A stretch of 57,503 bases of DNA, taken from UBA6927 sp022447855 (GTDB lineage: Bacteria; Chloroflexota; Dehalococcoidia; Lucifugimonadales; UBA6927). Shown here piece by piece: positions 15,976 to 24,045 of the stretch (position 1 is its first letter; every line of letters starts with the position of its first letter). The notes beneath the pieces are model-generated. The model was not told the DNA's origin and made no database searches. It was given only the letters and a program-made list of their open reading frames with translations. Where the stretch lies: positions 1 to 57,503 of the forward strand of contig JAKUTX010000009.1 of assembly GCA_022447855.1 (NCBI GenBank). The letters run 5' to 3'. A program made the translations under genes and the position numbers.

Positions 15976-17571
15976 ATGTTGGAGAATGAGATGTTTGATG
16001 TTCTGATTACAGGCGGAAAAATAATCGACGGGTCTGGTGGAGAAAGTTTTTCTTCTGATGTGGGAATCAATGGAGATGTAATTTCTGAAATTGGTGATTT
16101 AAGCAATGCCGAGGCCGTCAGAAAAATAGATGCATCTGGTTTGATTGTTTCACCTGGATTGATTGATACTCATGCTCATTCTGATGGGGCTTTATTAAAT
16201 GATCCTCAGCATGCTAATGGATTAAGGCAAGGAATCACAACAGAAATTTTAGGTCAAGATGGTTTGTCTTATGCGCCGTTATCCAGAGAAAATTATCTTA
16301 TGAATAAACGTTATCTTGCAGGATTACTTGGTGATCCACCTAACGATTTAGATATGAGTTCAGTAAAATCTTTCAGGTCGCATTACCATAAAAAAGTTGC
16401 GATAAATACTGCCTATCCTATCCCTCATTGTGCGGTTAGGCTTGAGACGTTGGGTTTTACAGATTCGAAGCTTGAAGGAAAAAACCTTGATCAGGCGAGG
16501 CAAATTATTGCTGAGGGAATGGAACAAGGAGCAATTGGGTTGTCTACAGGCATGTCTTATTTCCCAAATGCTTGGAGTACGACTGAAGAATTAATATCTT
16601 TATGTGAAGTAGTTGCAGAATATGGTGGTGTATATATTACGCATCTTAGAGATGTAAATACTGATCGAGCGTTTGGCGGGGGAGGAGTTACAGAAGCTCT
16701 CGAGATTGGTCGCAGAAGTGGAGTTAAAGTTCACTTCTCTCATTACAGAACTGATCCTAAATCTGCGGGACGTGTAAAGGAAAGAATTGAAGAAATTGAT
16801 GCTGCAAAATCTGAAGGAGTTGATTGTACGCTTGAGCTTTATCCTTATCCTACAGGAAGTAGTTATCCGGTATGTTTCTTGCCTAGTAGTGCTCATGAAG
16901 GGGGACCAGAAGTAGTTCTTCAAAATTTGAAAGATCCAAAAATAAGGAAAGAATTGATTTCACATGTTGAATCTGAGCCTAGGCGTACTATTTCAGATGC
17001 TGTTTTTACCTATATGCCTAATACTAGGGATCTTGAGGGAATGAGTTTAGTAGACATTGCGAATTCAATGAGTATGTCGAATGGGGAGGCATTAGTTCAT
17101 TTGCTGATTGAGAATGATTTACAGGTTGGCTATAGGCATGCTCCACCAGATAGTGTGAAGCTTTGGGATCAAGTTAGTCAGGATTGCCTTGAATTTTTAT
17201 CCCGAGACGACTATATGGTTGGTAGTGATTCTATACCTTTAGGTAGTTTCCCCCATCCCAGAGCATATGGAACTTTCCCCAGATTACTTGGAAGACTTAG
17301 AAGATCCTTTGATGTGCTTTCACTTGAAACCATGATTCAGAGGATGACAGATAATCCAGCTAAAAGATTTGGATTAACTAAGCGCGGTAGAGTTCAGAAG
17401 GATTATTTTGCTGATTTGTTCATCTTTGATGAAGATCATATCAATGATAATGCGACTTATGATGACCCGAGACAATTTCCTATGGGTATTCCTTATGTGT
17501 TGGTTAATGGAGAAATTGCAGTAGATAATGAGAAGTGTACTGGTGTGATTGCGGGTCATGCAATTCCGTAG
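15976..17571 (+). CDS. N-acyl-D-amino-acid deacylase-like amidohydrolase
   Basis: 531 residues of the amidohydrolase superfamily, D-aminoacylase group. It starts with a beta-sandwich (DVLITGGKIIDGSG), has the metal motif GLIDTHAHSD (residues 61-70), a histidine in THLRD (about 222) and HFSHYR (about 250), and an aspartate in VGSDSIPLG (about 420). Relatives hydrolyse N-acyl-D-amino acids, dihydropyrimidines or cyclic imides. Two in-frame ATGs compete: 15976 (AGGA five bases upstream) and 15991 (GGAG six bases upstream). It is followed nine bases later by a second enolase-superfamily gene, so the two form an operon and may act in one catabolic route. Confidence 0.87.
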   Translation: MLENEMFDVLITGGKIIDGSGGESFSSDVGINGDVISEIGDLSNAEAVRKIDASGLIVSPGLIDTHAHSDGALLNDPQHANGLRQGITTEILGQDGLSYAPLSRENYLMNKRYLAGLLGDPPNDLDMSSVKSFRSHYHKKVAINTAYPIPHCAVRLETLGFTDSKLEGKNLDQARQIIAEGMEQGAIGLSTGMSYFPNAWSTTEELISLCEVVAEYGGVYITHLRDVNTDRAFGGGGVTEALEIGRRSGVKVHFSHYRTDPKSAGRVKERIEEIDAAKSEGVDCTLELYPYPTGSSYPVCFLPSSAHEGGPEVVLQNLKDPKIRKELISHVESEPRRTISDAVFTYMPNTRDLEGMSLVDIANSMSMSNGEALVHLLIENDLQVGYRHAPPDSVKLWDQVSQDCLEFLSRDDYMVGSDSIPLGSFPHPRAYGTFPRLLGRLRRSFDVLSLETMIQRMTDNPAKRFGLTKRGRVQKDYFADLFIFDEDHINDNATYDDPRQFPMGIPYVLVNGEIAVDNEKCTGVIAGHAIP

Positions 17572-17592
17572 TACAGAAAATTGGAGGGGAAT

Positions 17593-18735
17593 ATGAAAAT
17601 CACAAAAGTCACACCGATGTTTATTCATCGCTACTTGATGGTTAAGGTTGAAACGGATGAAGGTATTGTGGGTTATGGAGAGTCGGGTGCTTGGGGATAC
17701 CTTGAAGCTTCTGCTGCAGTAATTGAGAAAATTGGACGTTACTTAGTGGGGAAAAACCCTTTGTTAATTGAGCATCATTGGCAGAGTATTTATCGTACTA
17801 GCCACCATCGTGGTGCTGCGATTATGGGTGCTATTAGTGCCGTAGATATTGCACTTTGGGATATAGCAGGAAGGTATTTTGATGTACCAATATATCAGCT
17901 ACTAGGAGGAAAAGTTCGAGATAAAGCGCGAGTGTATTATCACGTGTTTGGGAATACAAGAGATAAACTTGTTGAGGGGATTAAAGATGCTAGAAAGCAG
18001 GGTTTTACTGCAGTTGGGCATCTCACTCCATTTCTTGACGAATCACATGATATTCCTTTTTTTAAGACACATGTCGATAAGATGACTGATGCAATTAATG
18101 CTGTAGAAATGTACCGAGATGCTGCTGGTAATGATGTGGATTTATGTATAGAAATTCATCGTAGATTGACTCCTGCAGAGGCTGTGGTTTTGGGTCGAGG
18201 TATTGAGAAATTTCATCCAATGTTTTATGAAGATCCAATTCGTCCTGACAATTTTGATGCAATGGCATATGTTGCTAGTCAAATTGGGGTTCCGATAGCT
18301 ACAGGTGAGAGATTACATGATATTCATGAATTTCAAGCATTATTAAGGCGAGATGCAGTCCAGTATATTCGACCTGATGTATGTTTGAGTGGAGGGATTA
18401 CTCATACAAAGAAAATTGCTGCGATTGCTGAGGCGAACTACGTTGGGGTCGTTCCACATAATCCATTAGGACCAATTAGTACGGCTGCTTGTTTACAGAT
18501 TGCTGCCTCAATACCAAATTTTTCAATTCAAGAATATCCTATTGGGGAAACTGAACCTCCAAAGAATTTGATGGTTAAGAATCCGATTAAATGTGAGGAT
18601 GGATTCTTGATAATCCCTGATGGTCCTGGTCTTGGGATTGAAGTTCCAGATGACATTCAGGATCGAGTGCCTGGCATTCCTCATGGGGAAGTGAATGCTC
18701 GTTCTCATAGGGATGGAGCGGTAATTGATCAATAA
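17593..18735 (+). CDS. Enolase-superfamily sugar-acid dehydratase (galactonate/mannonate dehydratase-like)
   Basis: 380 residues from the ATG at 17593, which has GGAGGGG five bases upstream. The capping-domain opening MKITKVTPMFIHRYLMVKVE, ALWDIAGR near 95 and the barrel motifs ending with DLCIEIHRR, FYEDPIRP, IATGERL and VPHNPLGPIST match the galactonate/mannonate dehydratase branch, in which a His follows the first metal ligand. The predicted reaction is dehydration of a hexonate to 2-keto-3-deoxy-hexonate. The position normally used for the K-x-K/R base reads GHLTPF and cannot be assigned confidently. It follows the amidohydrolase as the second gene of the operon. Confidence 0.88.
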   Translation: MKITKVTPMFIHRYLMVKVETDEGIVGYGESGAWGYLEASAAVIEKIGRYLVGKNPLLIEHHWQSIYRTSHHRGAAIMGAISAVDIALWDIAGRYFDVPIYQLLGGKVRDKARVYYHVFGNTRDKLVEGIKDARKQGFTAVGHLTPFLDESHDIPFFKTHVDKMTDAINAVEMYRDAAGNDVDLCIEIHRRLTPAEAVVLGRGIEKFHPMFYEDPIRPDNFDAMAYVASQIGVPIATGERLHDIHEFQALLRRDAVQYIRPDVCLSGGITHTKKIAAIAEANYVGVVPHNPLGPISTAACLQIAASIPNFSIQEYPIGETEPPKNLMVKNPIKCEDGFLIIPDGPGLGIEVPDDIQDRVPGIPHGEVNARSHRDGAVIDQ

Positions 18736-18836
18736 TTATAAAAAAATTTCATTGGATTGAAATTGTCTTGATAGTGTACTGATTTCATTTTGTTCATGAT
18801 AAAATATTTGTGTTTAAGGATTTGAAATTTAATTAA

Positions 18837-20582
18837 TTGAAGGCGGATTCATTGGTTGAAAAAGTAAATGATATAGATGATTTAAGGTATAGGATTAGAC
18901 ATTCTACAGCGCATGTAATGGCTGATATTGTTTCTAGAATGTTCCCTGATGCTGAATTGGGAATTGGACCTCCAACTGATGATGGATTTTATTATGATTT
19001 CAATACATCGCATCGTTTTGTACCTGATGATTTAATAGAAATCGAAAAACAAATGCGCAAAGTTATTTCTAAAGATCTTAAATTTAATTATCAAGAGTAT
19101 TCTCGATCGGATATTTTGGCTATGTACCAAGATTCTGAATTGAAGTCAGAATTGATTAACGAAATTGATGAAAATGAAATAATTTCTACATTTTCTCATG
19201 GTGAATTTGAAGATTTGTGCGCTGGTCCGCATGTTCCATCTACAGGTAAGATACCTGCATTTAAGCTTCTTAGAGTTGCGGGAGCTTATTGGAGAGGGGA
19301 TGAAAAGCGTCCTATGCTTCAGAGGATATACGGAACGGCATGGGAATCCCAAGAAGCGTTGGATGATTATCTTGAAAGAATAGAGCAAGCTAGGCTTAGA
19401 GATCATAGGGTTCTCGGCAGAGAATTAGATTTATTTTCTTTGCATGAAGAAATTGGTCCAGGCCTAATAGTTTGGCATCCGAAAGGTGCTCAATTAAGAT
19501 CGACTGTTGAAGATTTTTGGAAGAAAAAACATATTGTTTCAGGCTATGATTTTGTGAATACTCCTCACGTGGGGCGTTCGAAACTTTGGGAAACTAGCGG
19601 GCATTTAGATTTTTTCAAAGAAAACATGTTTGCCAATATGGAAATGGATAATCAGGATTATTATGTTAAGCCAATGAATTGTCCATTTCATATTATGTAT
19701 TACCAAACTGCAATTCGTAGCTATAGAGATTTACCTATTAGGAGTGCAGAGTTAGGGACGGTATATAGATTTGAGCCTGGTGGCGTATTACATGGATTGA
19801 TGAGGGCTCGTGGGTTTACTCAGGATGATGCGCATATTTTTTGTACTCAAGACCAAGTTGAGGCTGAGATCGATAAAGTTCTTGATTTAACCTTTGAGAT
19901 AATGGAAGCATTTGAATTTAAAGAATTTCAAATAATGTTGTCTACAAGACCCGACAAAGCAGTAGGTTCAAAAGAACAATGGGATTTGGCTACACAATCT
20001 GTTAGAAATACAATTGAGAAGAGAGGTATAGAATTTCAAATAGATGAAGGGGGAGGAGCTTTCTATGGGCCTAAGATCGATGTTCATATTAAAGATGCAA
20101 TTGGAAGACTTTGGCAATGTACCACCGTTCAATTCGATTTTAATTTGCCTGATAGATTCCAATTAAAATATATTGGTGAAGATGGTCTAGAACACCAGCC
20201 TTTTATGATTCATAGAGCGATTTTTGGTTCATTAGAGCGATTTTTGGGAATTCTAATTGAACATTTTGGAGGTTCATTTCCTGTCTGGCTTGCACCTACT
20301 CAAGTGACCATTATTCCGATAGCTGACCGGCATAATGATTATGCTTTTGAGGTGGCTAGAACTTTGCAGGAAGCGAATGTAAGGGTGTCTGTGGATGATA
20401 GGGGTGAAAGGATGAATGCCAAAATACGATTGGCCCAAATGCAGAAAATCCCTTATGTTTTAGTTTTAGGAGATCGAGAATTGGATGCTAAAACTGCGTC
20501 AGTTAGGCAGCGAGGTGGTACGGATTTAGGAGTTTTGGGATTAGAGGAAATTGTTGAATTAATTTCAAATCCTTCCAATTAA
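18837..20582 (+). CDS. thrS: Threonyl-tRNA synthetase lacking the TGS domain
   Basis: About 581 residues. It begins directly with the editing domain (RIRHSTAHVMADIVSRMF) and lacks the ~60-residue N-terminal TGS domain of most bacterial ThrS. The catalytic core has zinc ligands in MNCPFH, DDAHIFC and FMIHRAIFGS, and the anticodon-binding domain starts near WLAPTQVTIIPI. The start is a TTG: 18837, or 18852 which has GAAGGCGG at better distance. It heads the translation cluster thrS-infC-rpmI-rplT. The absence of TGS is seen in some Chloroflexota, so I do not regard it as damage. Confidence 0.96.
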   Translation: MKADSLVEKVNDIDDLRYRIRHSTAHVMADIVSRMFPDAELGIGPPTDDGFYYDFNTSHRFVPDDLIEIEKQMRKVISKDLKFNYQEYSRSDILAMYQDSELKSELINEIDENEIISTFSHGEFEDLCAGPHVPSTGKIPAFKLLRVAGAYWRGDEKRPMLQRIYGTAWESQEALDDYLERIEQARLRDHRVLGRELDLFSLHEEIGPGLIVWHPKGAQLRSTVEDFWKKKHIVSGYDFVNTPHVGRSKLWETSGHLDFFKENMFANMEMDNQDYYVKPMNCPFHIMYYQTAIRSYRDLPIRSAELGTVYRFEPGGVLHGLMRARGFTQDDAHIFCTQDQVEAEIDKVLDLTFEIMEAFEFKEFQIMLSTRPDKAVGSKEQWDLATQSVRNTIEKRGIEFQIDEGGGAFYGPKIDVHIKDAIGRLWQCTTVQFDFNLPDRFQLKYIGEDGLEHQPFMIHRAIFGSLERFLGILIEHFGGSFPVWLAPTQVTIIPIADRHNDYAFEVARTLQEANVRVSVDDRGERMNAKIRLAQMQKIPYVLVLGDRELDAKTASVRQRGGTDLGVLGLEEIVELISNPSN

Positions 20583-20704
20583 CAGGTTAGACAATTTTGG
20601 AATTTGAAGGAAATTGATTTTAGATGAATATAACAATTGCTCTACACCCGATCCTTATGCTATTATTCCAAGTCTAGGTTAATTAAATATGAACATTGTG
20701 AAAG

Positions 20705-21277
20705 ATGAGGTGCAGTATCCCTAGGGATTACAGGATTAATGATCGAATACGCGTAAGTAGTGTTCTACTGGTTGGTGAAAGTGGTGAACAACTAGGGGTT
20801 TTAGAAACTTCTGAGGCTTTTAAGATTGCCCAAGACCGAGGTTATGATTTGGTTGAAGTAGCACCAAGTGCTAACCCTCCTGTTTGTAGATTGATGGATT
20901 ATGGGAAGTTCCGTTATGAAATCACTCGAAAGGAGCGTGAAGCTCGGAAAGCTAGACCAACCGCATCCATGAGGGAAGTTAGAATGCGAACCAGGATTGG
21001 AGAGCATGATAGATTATCCAAGACACGCTTAACGAAAAGGTTATTAGGACAGGGATCTAAAGTTAAAGTCTCAGTAATGTTTAGAGGTAGAGAGATGGAG
21101 CACTCTCAAATAGGAATGGAATTATTGAAAACGGTTGCTGAGGATCTCGTTGATGATGCTCTCTTAGAACGTCCCCCATCTTTTGAGGGAAGATTTTTGT
21201 CGATGGTTTTGGCTCCGATGTCTGAAAAAAATTCAAACAAGAAAAAGGGTGACTCAAAGGAGATTAAGAGTGCCTAA
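20705..21277 (+). CDS. infC: Translation initiation factor IF-3
   Basis: Up to 190 residues with the IF3 N-domain (DYRINDRIRVSSVLLVG), the linker rich in Lys/Arg, and the C-domain (KVSVMFRGREMEHSQIG). It binds 30S and polices start codons. The ATG at 20705 has no Shine-Dalgarno. Four codons later an ATC at 20717 follows GAGGTG by six bases, and would start the protein at PRDYRIN, the family's usual beginning. infC is famous for AUU or AUC starts that permit autoregulation, so AUC is likely the true start. Its stop overlaps the start of rpmI. Confidence 0.96.
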   Translation: MRCSIPRDYRINDRIRVSSVLLVGESGEQLGVLETSEAFKIAQDRGYDLVEVAPSANPPVCRLMDYGKFRYEITRKEREARKARPTASMREVRMRTRIGEHDRLSKTRLTKRLLGQGSKVKVSVMFRGREMEHSQIGMELLKTVAEDLVDDALLERPPSFEGRFLSMVLAPMSEKNSNKKKGDSKEIKSA

Positions 21278-21476
21278 ACTAAAAACACATAAGGGTGCTA
21301 AACGTAGATTTCGATTTACCGGCACTGGTAAAATAGTTAGAATGAAAGTTGGTAGTAGCCACTTTCGACGCAGGAAACATTCTAAGGTTAAGAGGCAATA
21401 TGGTTCAAAGTTTGTTGTACATCCTACGAATGTTCGACAGATTAAACAGGCATTACCAAACGGATTGCCTAAATAG
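21270..21476 (+). CDS. rpmI: 50S ribosomal protein L35
   Basis: 68 residues from a GTG at 21270 (GTGCCTAA overlaps the infC stop by eight bases), with AAAGGAG upstream. VPKLKTHKGAKRRFRFTGTG and the basic HFRRRKHSKVKRQ are diagnostic of L35. The overlap indicates translational coupling to infC. Confidence 0.96.
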   Translation: MPKLKTHKGAKRRFRFTGTGKIVRMKVGSSHFRRRKHSKVKRQYGSKFVVHPTNVRQIKQALPNGLPK

Positions 21477-21485
21477 GAGATTCAC

Positions 21486-21860
21486 TTGACTAGGATAAAA
21501 AGAGGTGTAACTAAGCATAAAAGACATAAGAAAGTGCTTAGCCAAACCAAGACCCATAGAGGTAATAGACACTCTCATTTCAGAAGAGCTAAGGAATCAT
21601 TGATGCATGCCCTGAGGTATTCATATGAACACCGTAAGGAAAGAAAGGGAGACATGCGAAGGCTTTGGAATATTAGAATTAATGCTGCCGCAAGAGAACA
21701 CGGGATTACTTATAGTTCACTGATTCATGGTATGAAAATTGCCGGCATACAAATCGATCGAAAAATTCTTTCTGATTTGGCTATACAAAACCCAGAAGCA
21801 TTTACTGAAATTGTTTCTGTGGTTAAGGTGACGATGGAATCTAACCAAACTGCTGCATAA
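21486..21860 (+). CDS. rplT: 50S ribosomal protein L20
   Basis: 124 residues beginning at a TTG with GGAGA five bases upstream. TRIKRGVTKHKRHKKVLSQT, YSYEHRKERKGDMRRLWN and the C-terminal SDLAIQNPEAF are the L20 signature. L20 is needed early in 50S assembly and represses its own operon in other bacteria. It is last in the thrS-infC-rpmI-rplT group. Confidence 0.97.
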   Translation: MTRIKRGVTKHKRHKKVLSQTKTHRGNRHSHFRRAKESLMHALRYSYEHRKERKGDMRRLWNIRINAAAREHGITYSSLIHGMKIAGIQIDRKILSDLAIQNPEAFTEIVSVVKVTMESNQTAA

Positions 21861-21882
21861 TAATTTTTAAAGTCTAGTTGAG

Positions 21883-21904
21883 TGCCAGTTTTATTTTGCT
21901 GGCA
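21883..21904. terminator. Short hairpin between convergent rplT and oxidase cluster
   Basis: TGCCAG (21883-21888) and CTGGCA (21899-21904) form a 6-bp stem across a T-rich loop between the two convergent transcripts, overlapping the last codons of the minus-strand gene. It is weak but could act in both directions. Confidence 0.35.
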
Positions 21905-22097
21905 TTTCAGTTCTTCTTTGTAAGATGAATGCTAATGCCGGTAGACCGACTACTAACCCCATACCTACTATTGCAGAACCCCACTGGTGTAAGGGAGTAT
22001 ATAGTTCTAACAATATGAATAGAACTCCCAATCCTATAGATATTGAACCAACTATGATTATTGAGAGCAGGGGTATCAATACGGCTAACTTGAACAT
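21891..22097 (-). CDS. Small two-helix membrane protein of the oxidase cluster
   Basis: About 68 residues from the ATG at 22097, chosen because GGAG stands six bases before it (another ATG lies four codons upstream). Two hydrophobic segments, LAVLIPLLSIIIVGSISIG and about residues 42-58, flank a short polar loop; the tail is QRRTEMPAK. I recognise no family. It is the last gene of the cytochrome oxidase cluster, 42 bp after ctaG, and may be an accessory or assembly subunit by position only. Confidence 0.65.
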   Translation of the reverse strand: MFKLAVLIPLLSIIIVGSISIGLGVLFILLELYTPLHQWGSAIVGMGLVVGLPALAFILQRRTEMPAK

Positions 22098-22138
22098 GTA
22101 GATCTCCATTATTCTTTGATGGGGATTGTCATAATTAA

Positions 22139-22930
22139 TTATATTTCTTTGTTTTCGACATTATACCACTTAAAAAAGACTGCTACTATCATTGCCAGGA
22201 AAATAAGGGCGGTCCCTACTTTCATGATTATTCCCCCAATTTGTTGGTCTGTTAGTGGAGAAACCCCCCAAATTCTCGGCGCATCCACATACCACTCATA
22301 AATAGGGTATGAGGAGAACGTAATCAATGCAAAAACAATTATTTGTGCAATTGAAAGAGAGACCAGGTAAATAATTTGCATTGGGTAGCTAAGTCTAGGA
22401 AATTCTTTAATATTGCTCATCAAAGGCCACCACATCATCAGTGCGCTAAGCATAAAACTAATGTGTTCGAAAACATGAATCCCATGAAATCTTACGCTTG
22501 CGTCGTAGAGCTGTGGTATATGCCACAGAGCAAAAATAAAGTTAAATGTTAAGAATGCGATTAAAGGGTGAAGAAGTATTTTAAATAGCCCGATAGTTAT
22601 TTTGTTTTTGCAAAGTATGGGTTGAATGACCCAACTTGGTATTCCAGAAATTAGTAACGGAGGTGCGACAATTGTGATCAAAATATGTTGCACCATGTGA
22701 GCACTGAAAAGATATGTATCACTTAAAATGTGTAGCGGTGAAACCAATGAAAGTAAAATGATCAATATTCCGAAAGTAAATCTAATTATTTGACTGGGAT
22801 TTACATGTTCAGTGGTTGAAAACTTGCTTTTGTATGGACCAACGAGCAGCAGATAAAGTGCTAATATTAATGTGAGTCCTATGATTGCATCTGGATGAGG
22901 ATGCCAGTGCAACCAAATTGATGAGTCCAA
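22139..22930 (-). CDS. ctaG: CtaG-type cytochrome c oxidase assembly protein
   Basis: 263 residues with about seven transmembrane helices. The WHPHPDAIIG opening, SAHMVQHILIT and WHIPQLYDASV with conserved histidines match the Bacillus-type CtaG (caa3_CtaG) family, which helps deliver copper to the oxidase. It is not the Cox11-type CtaG. It follows the subunit IV gene by 37 bp in the oxidase operon. Confidence 0.9.
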   Translation of the reverse strand: MDSSIWLHWHPHPDAIIGLTLILALYLLLVGPYKSKFSTTEHVNPSQIIRFTFGILIILLSLVSPLHILSDTYLFSAHMVQHILITIVAPPLLISGIPSWVIQPILCKNKITIGLFKILLHPLIAFLTFNFIFALWHIPQLYDASVRFHGIHVFEHISFMLSALMMWWPLMSNIKEFPRLSYPMQIIYLVSLSIAQIIVFALITFSSYPIYEWYVDAPRIWGVSPLTDQQIGGIIMKVGTALIFLAMIVAVFFKWYNVENKEI

Positions 22931-22967
22931 GTGTAATCTCCGGATTAAAAGACGGTACTAAAATTCG

Positions 22968-23303
22968 TTAAAAAACGAACCAACTGAAAAGAGCCATGAG
23001 CGCGAAAATTACTCCAGTAGCAACAACAAACCCAGCGAAAAACATTCCAGTGAATAATTTTGAGTCATACTTAAGGTGCATATAATACATCACGACTAGT
23101 GCGAATTTTCCTACCGAAAGAACTGTAAGAATGGGAATGATCCAATGTCCAAGCCATTCGAAATAAAAAACAACAAACTCTAAAGCAGTGACAATTGATA
23201 AAATCATCGCAACTTTGAAATATTGTAGAGCTGTTGGATGTCCTGTGTGCACTTCTTCTTCAGAATGTGCTAAGTTCGAATTGATTTGGTTAGTTTCTTG
23301 CAT
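22968..23303 (-). CDS. Cytochrome c oxidase subunit IV (CoxD/CtaF type)
   Basis: 111 residues with three transmembrane helices after a hydrophilic N-terminus: ALQYFKVAMILSIVTALEFV, the WLGHWIIPILTVLSVGKFALV segment, and a C-terminal helix. The spacing and the YYMHLKYDSKLF motif fit the prokaryotic subunit IV/CyoD-like family, which assists folding of the oxidase. Its ATG overlaps the coxC stop by one base (TGATG), so it is translationally coupled. Confidence 0.88.
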   Translation of the reverse strand: MQETNQINSNLAHSEEEVHTGHPTALQYFKVAMILSIVTALEFVVFYFEWLGHWIIPILTVLSVGKFALVVMYYMHLKYDSKLFTGMFFAGFVVATGVIFALMALFSWFVF

Positions 23304-24025
23304 CAGTATCCCTCAAATACTCCAAATAAGTATACAACAGTGAAAATAACTATCCAGACAATGTCGACAAAGTGCCAGTATAGTGCAGCAAGATCAAGGT
23401 CTAGGTTTTTTTCAGGAGTAACTAATTGCGGACGGAAGATAGATAGTAGCAAAATTGATGTTAGCCAAATTACGCCTAATGTAACGTGAGCTCCGTGGAA
23501 TCCAGTCAGTGTAAAGAAAGTAGTGCCAAACAGATTTACTCTAGGAGTTAATGGTACAACCTCCTCAACATGATGAACACCAGGTGTGCATTTCTCAGCA
23601 ACTTTTTGTTCTAAGGCGGTTAAGTCCTCCATATGGGCACAATCTACTTTGACCTCATGATTTGCAAAAGTCCTAAATTCAAAAACCTGAAACCCCACGA
23701 ATGTACTTCCCAAGATAACAGTGGTTCCTAGCCAAATTCGAAATGCTTTCATTTTGTTTTGGGTGAGCATTGAATATGCAATCACCATACTCATACTGCT
23801 CATTAATAAAACAAAAGTACTAACAGTGGTGACAGGGATATCAAAGACATCAATAGGCATGGGTCCAGTAATACTACGGTTTTTATAAACCAGATATGTA
23901 GCGATTAAGGAACCAAAGAACATACAATCGGACCCAAGGAAGGCCCACATTAACATTTTCCGGTGGTTCAAACCGGTAGTGGTAGGCTCATGTTCGCCGT
24001 GAGTTGACGCTACGTCGTGTGCCAA
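23303..24025 (-). CDS. coxC: Cytochrome c oxidase subunit III
   Basis: 240 residues, about six helices. KMLMWAFLGSDCMFFGSLIA with the conserved Glu replaced by Asp/Cys at this position, GFHGAHVTLGVIW, and LYWHFVDIVWIVIF identify subunit III. A soluble insert of about 50 residues between helices (with EVKVDCAHMEDLTALEQ and CTPGVHHVEEV) is unusual and faces one side of the membrane. It lies 20 bp after coxA and overlaps subunit IV. Confidence 0.94.
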   Translation of the reverse strand: MAHDVASTHGEHEPTTTGLNHRKMLMWAFLGSDCMFFGSLIATYLVYKNRSITGPMPIDVFDIPVTTVSTFVLLMSSMSMVIAYSMLTQNKMKAFRIWLGTTVILGSTFVGFQVFEFRTFANHEVKVDCAHMEDLTALEQKVAEKCTPGVHHVEEVVPLTPRVNLFGTTFFTLTGFHGAHVTLGVIWLTSILLLSIFRPQLVTPEKNLDLDLAALYWHFVDIVWIVIFTVVYLFGVFEGY

Positions 24026-24045
24026 TTATTCACTCCTATAATTTA

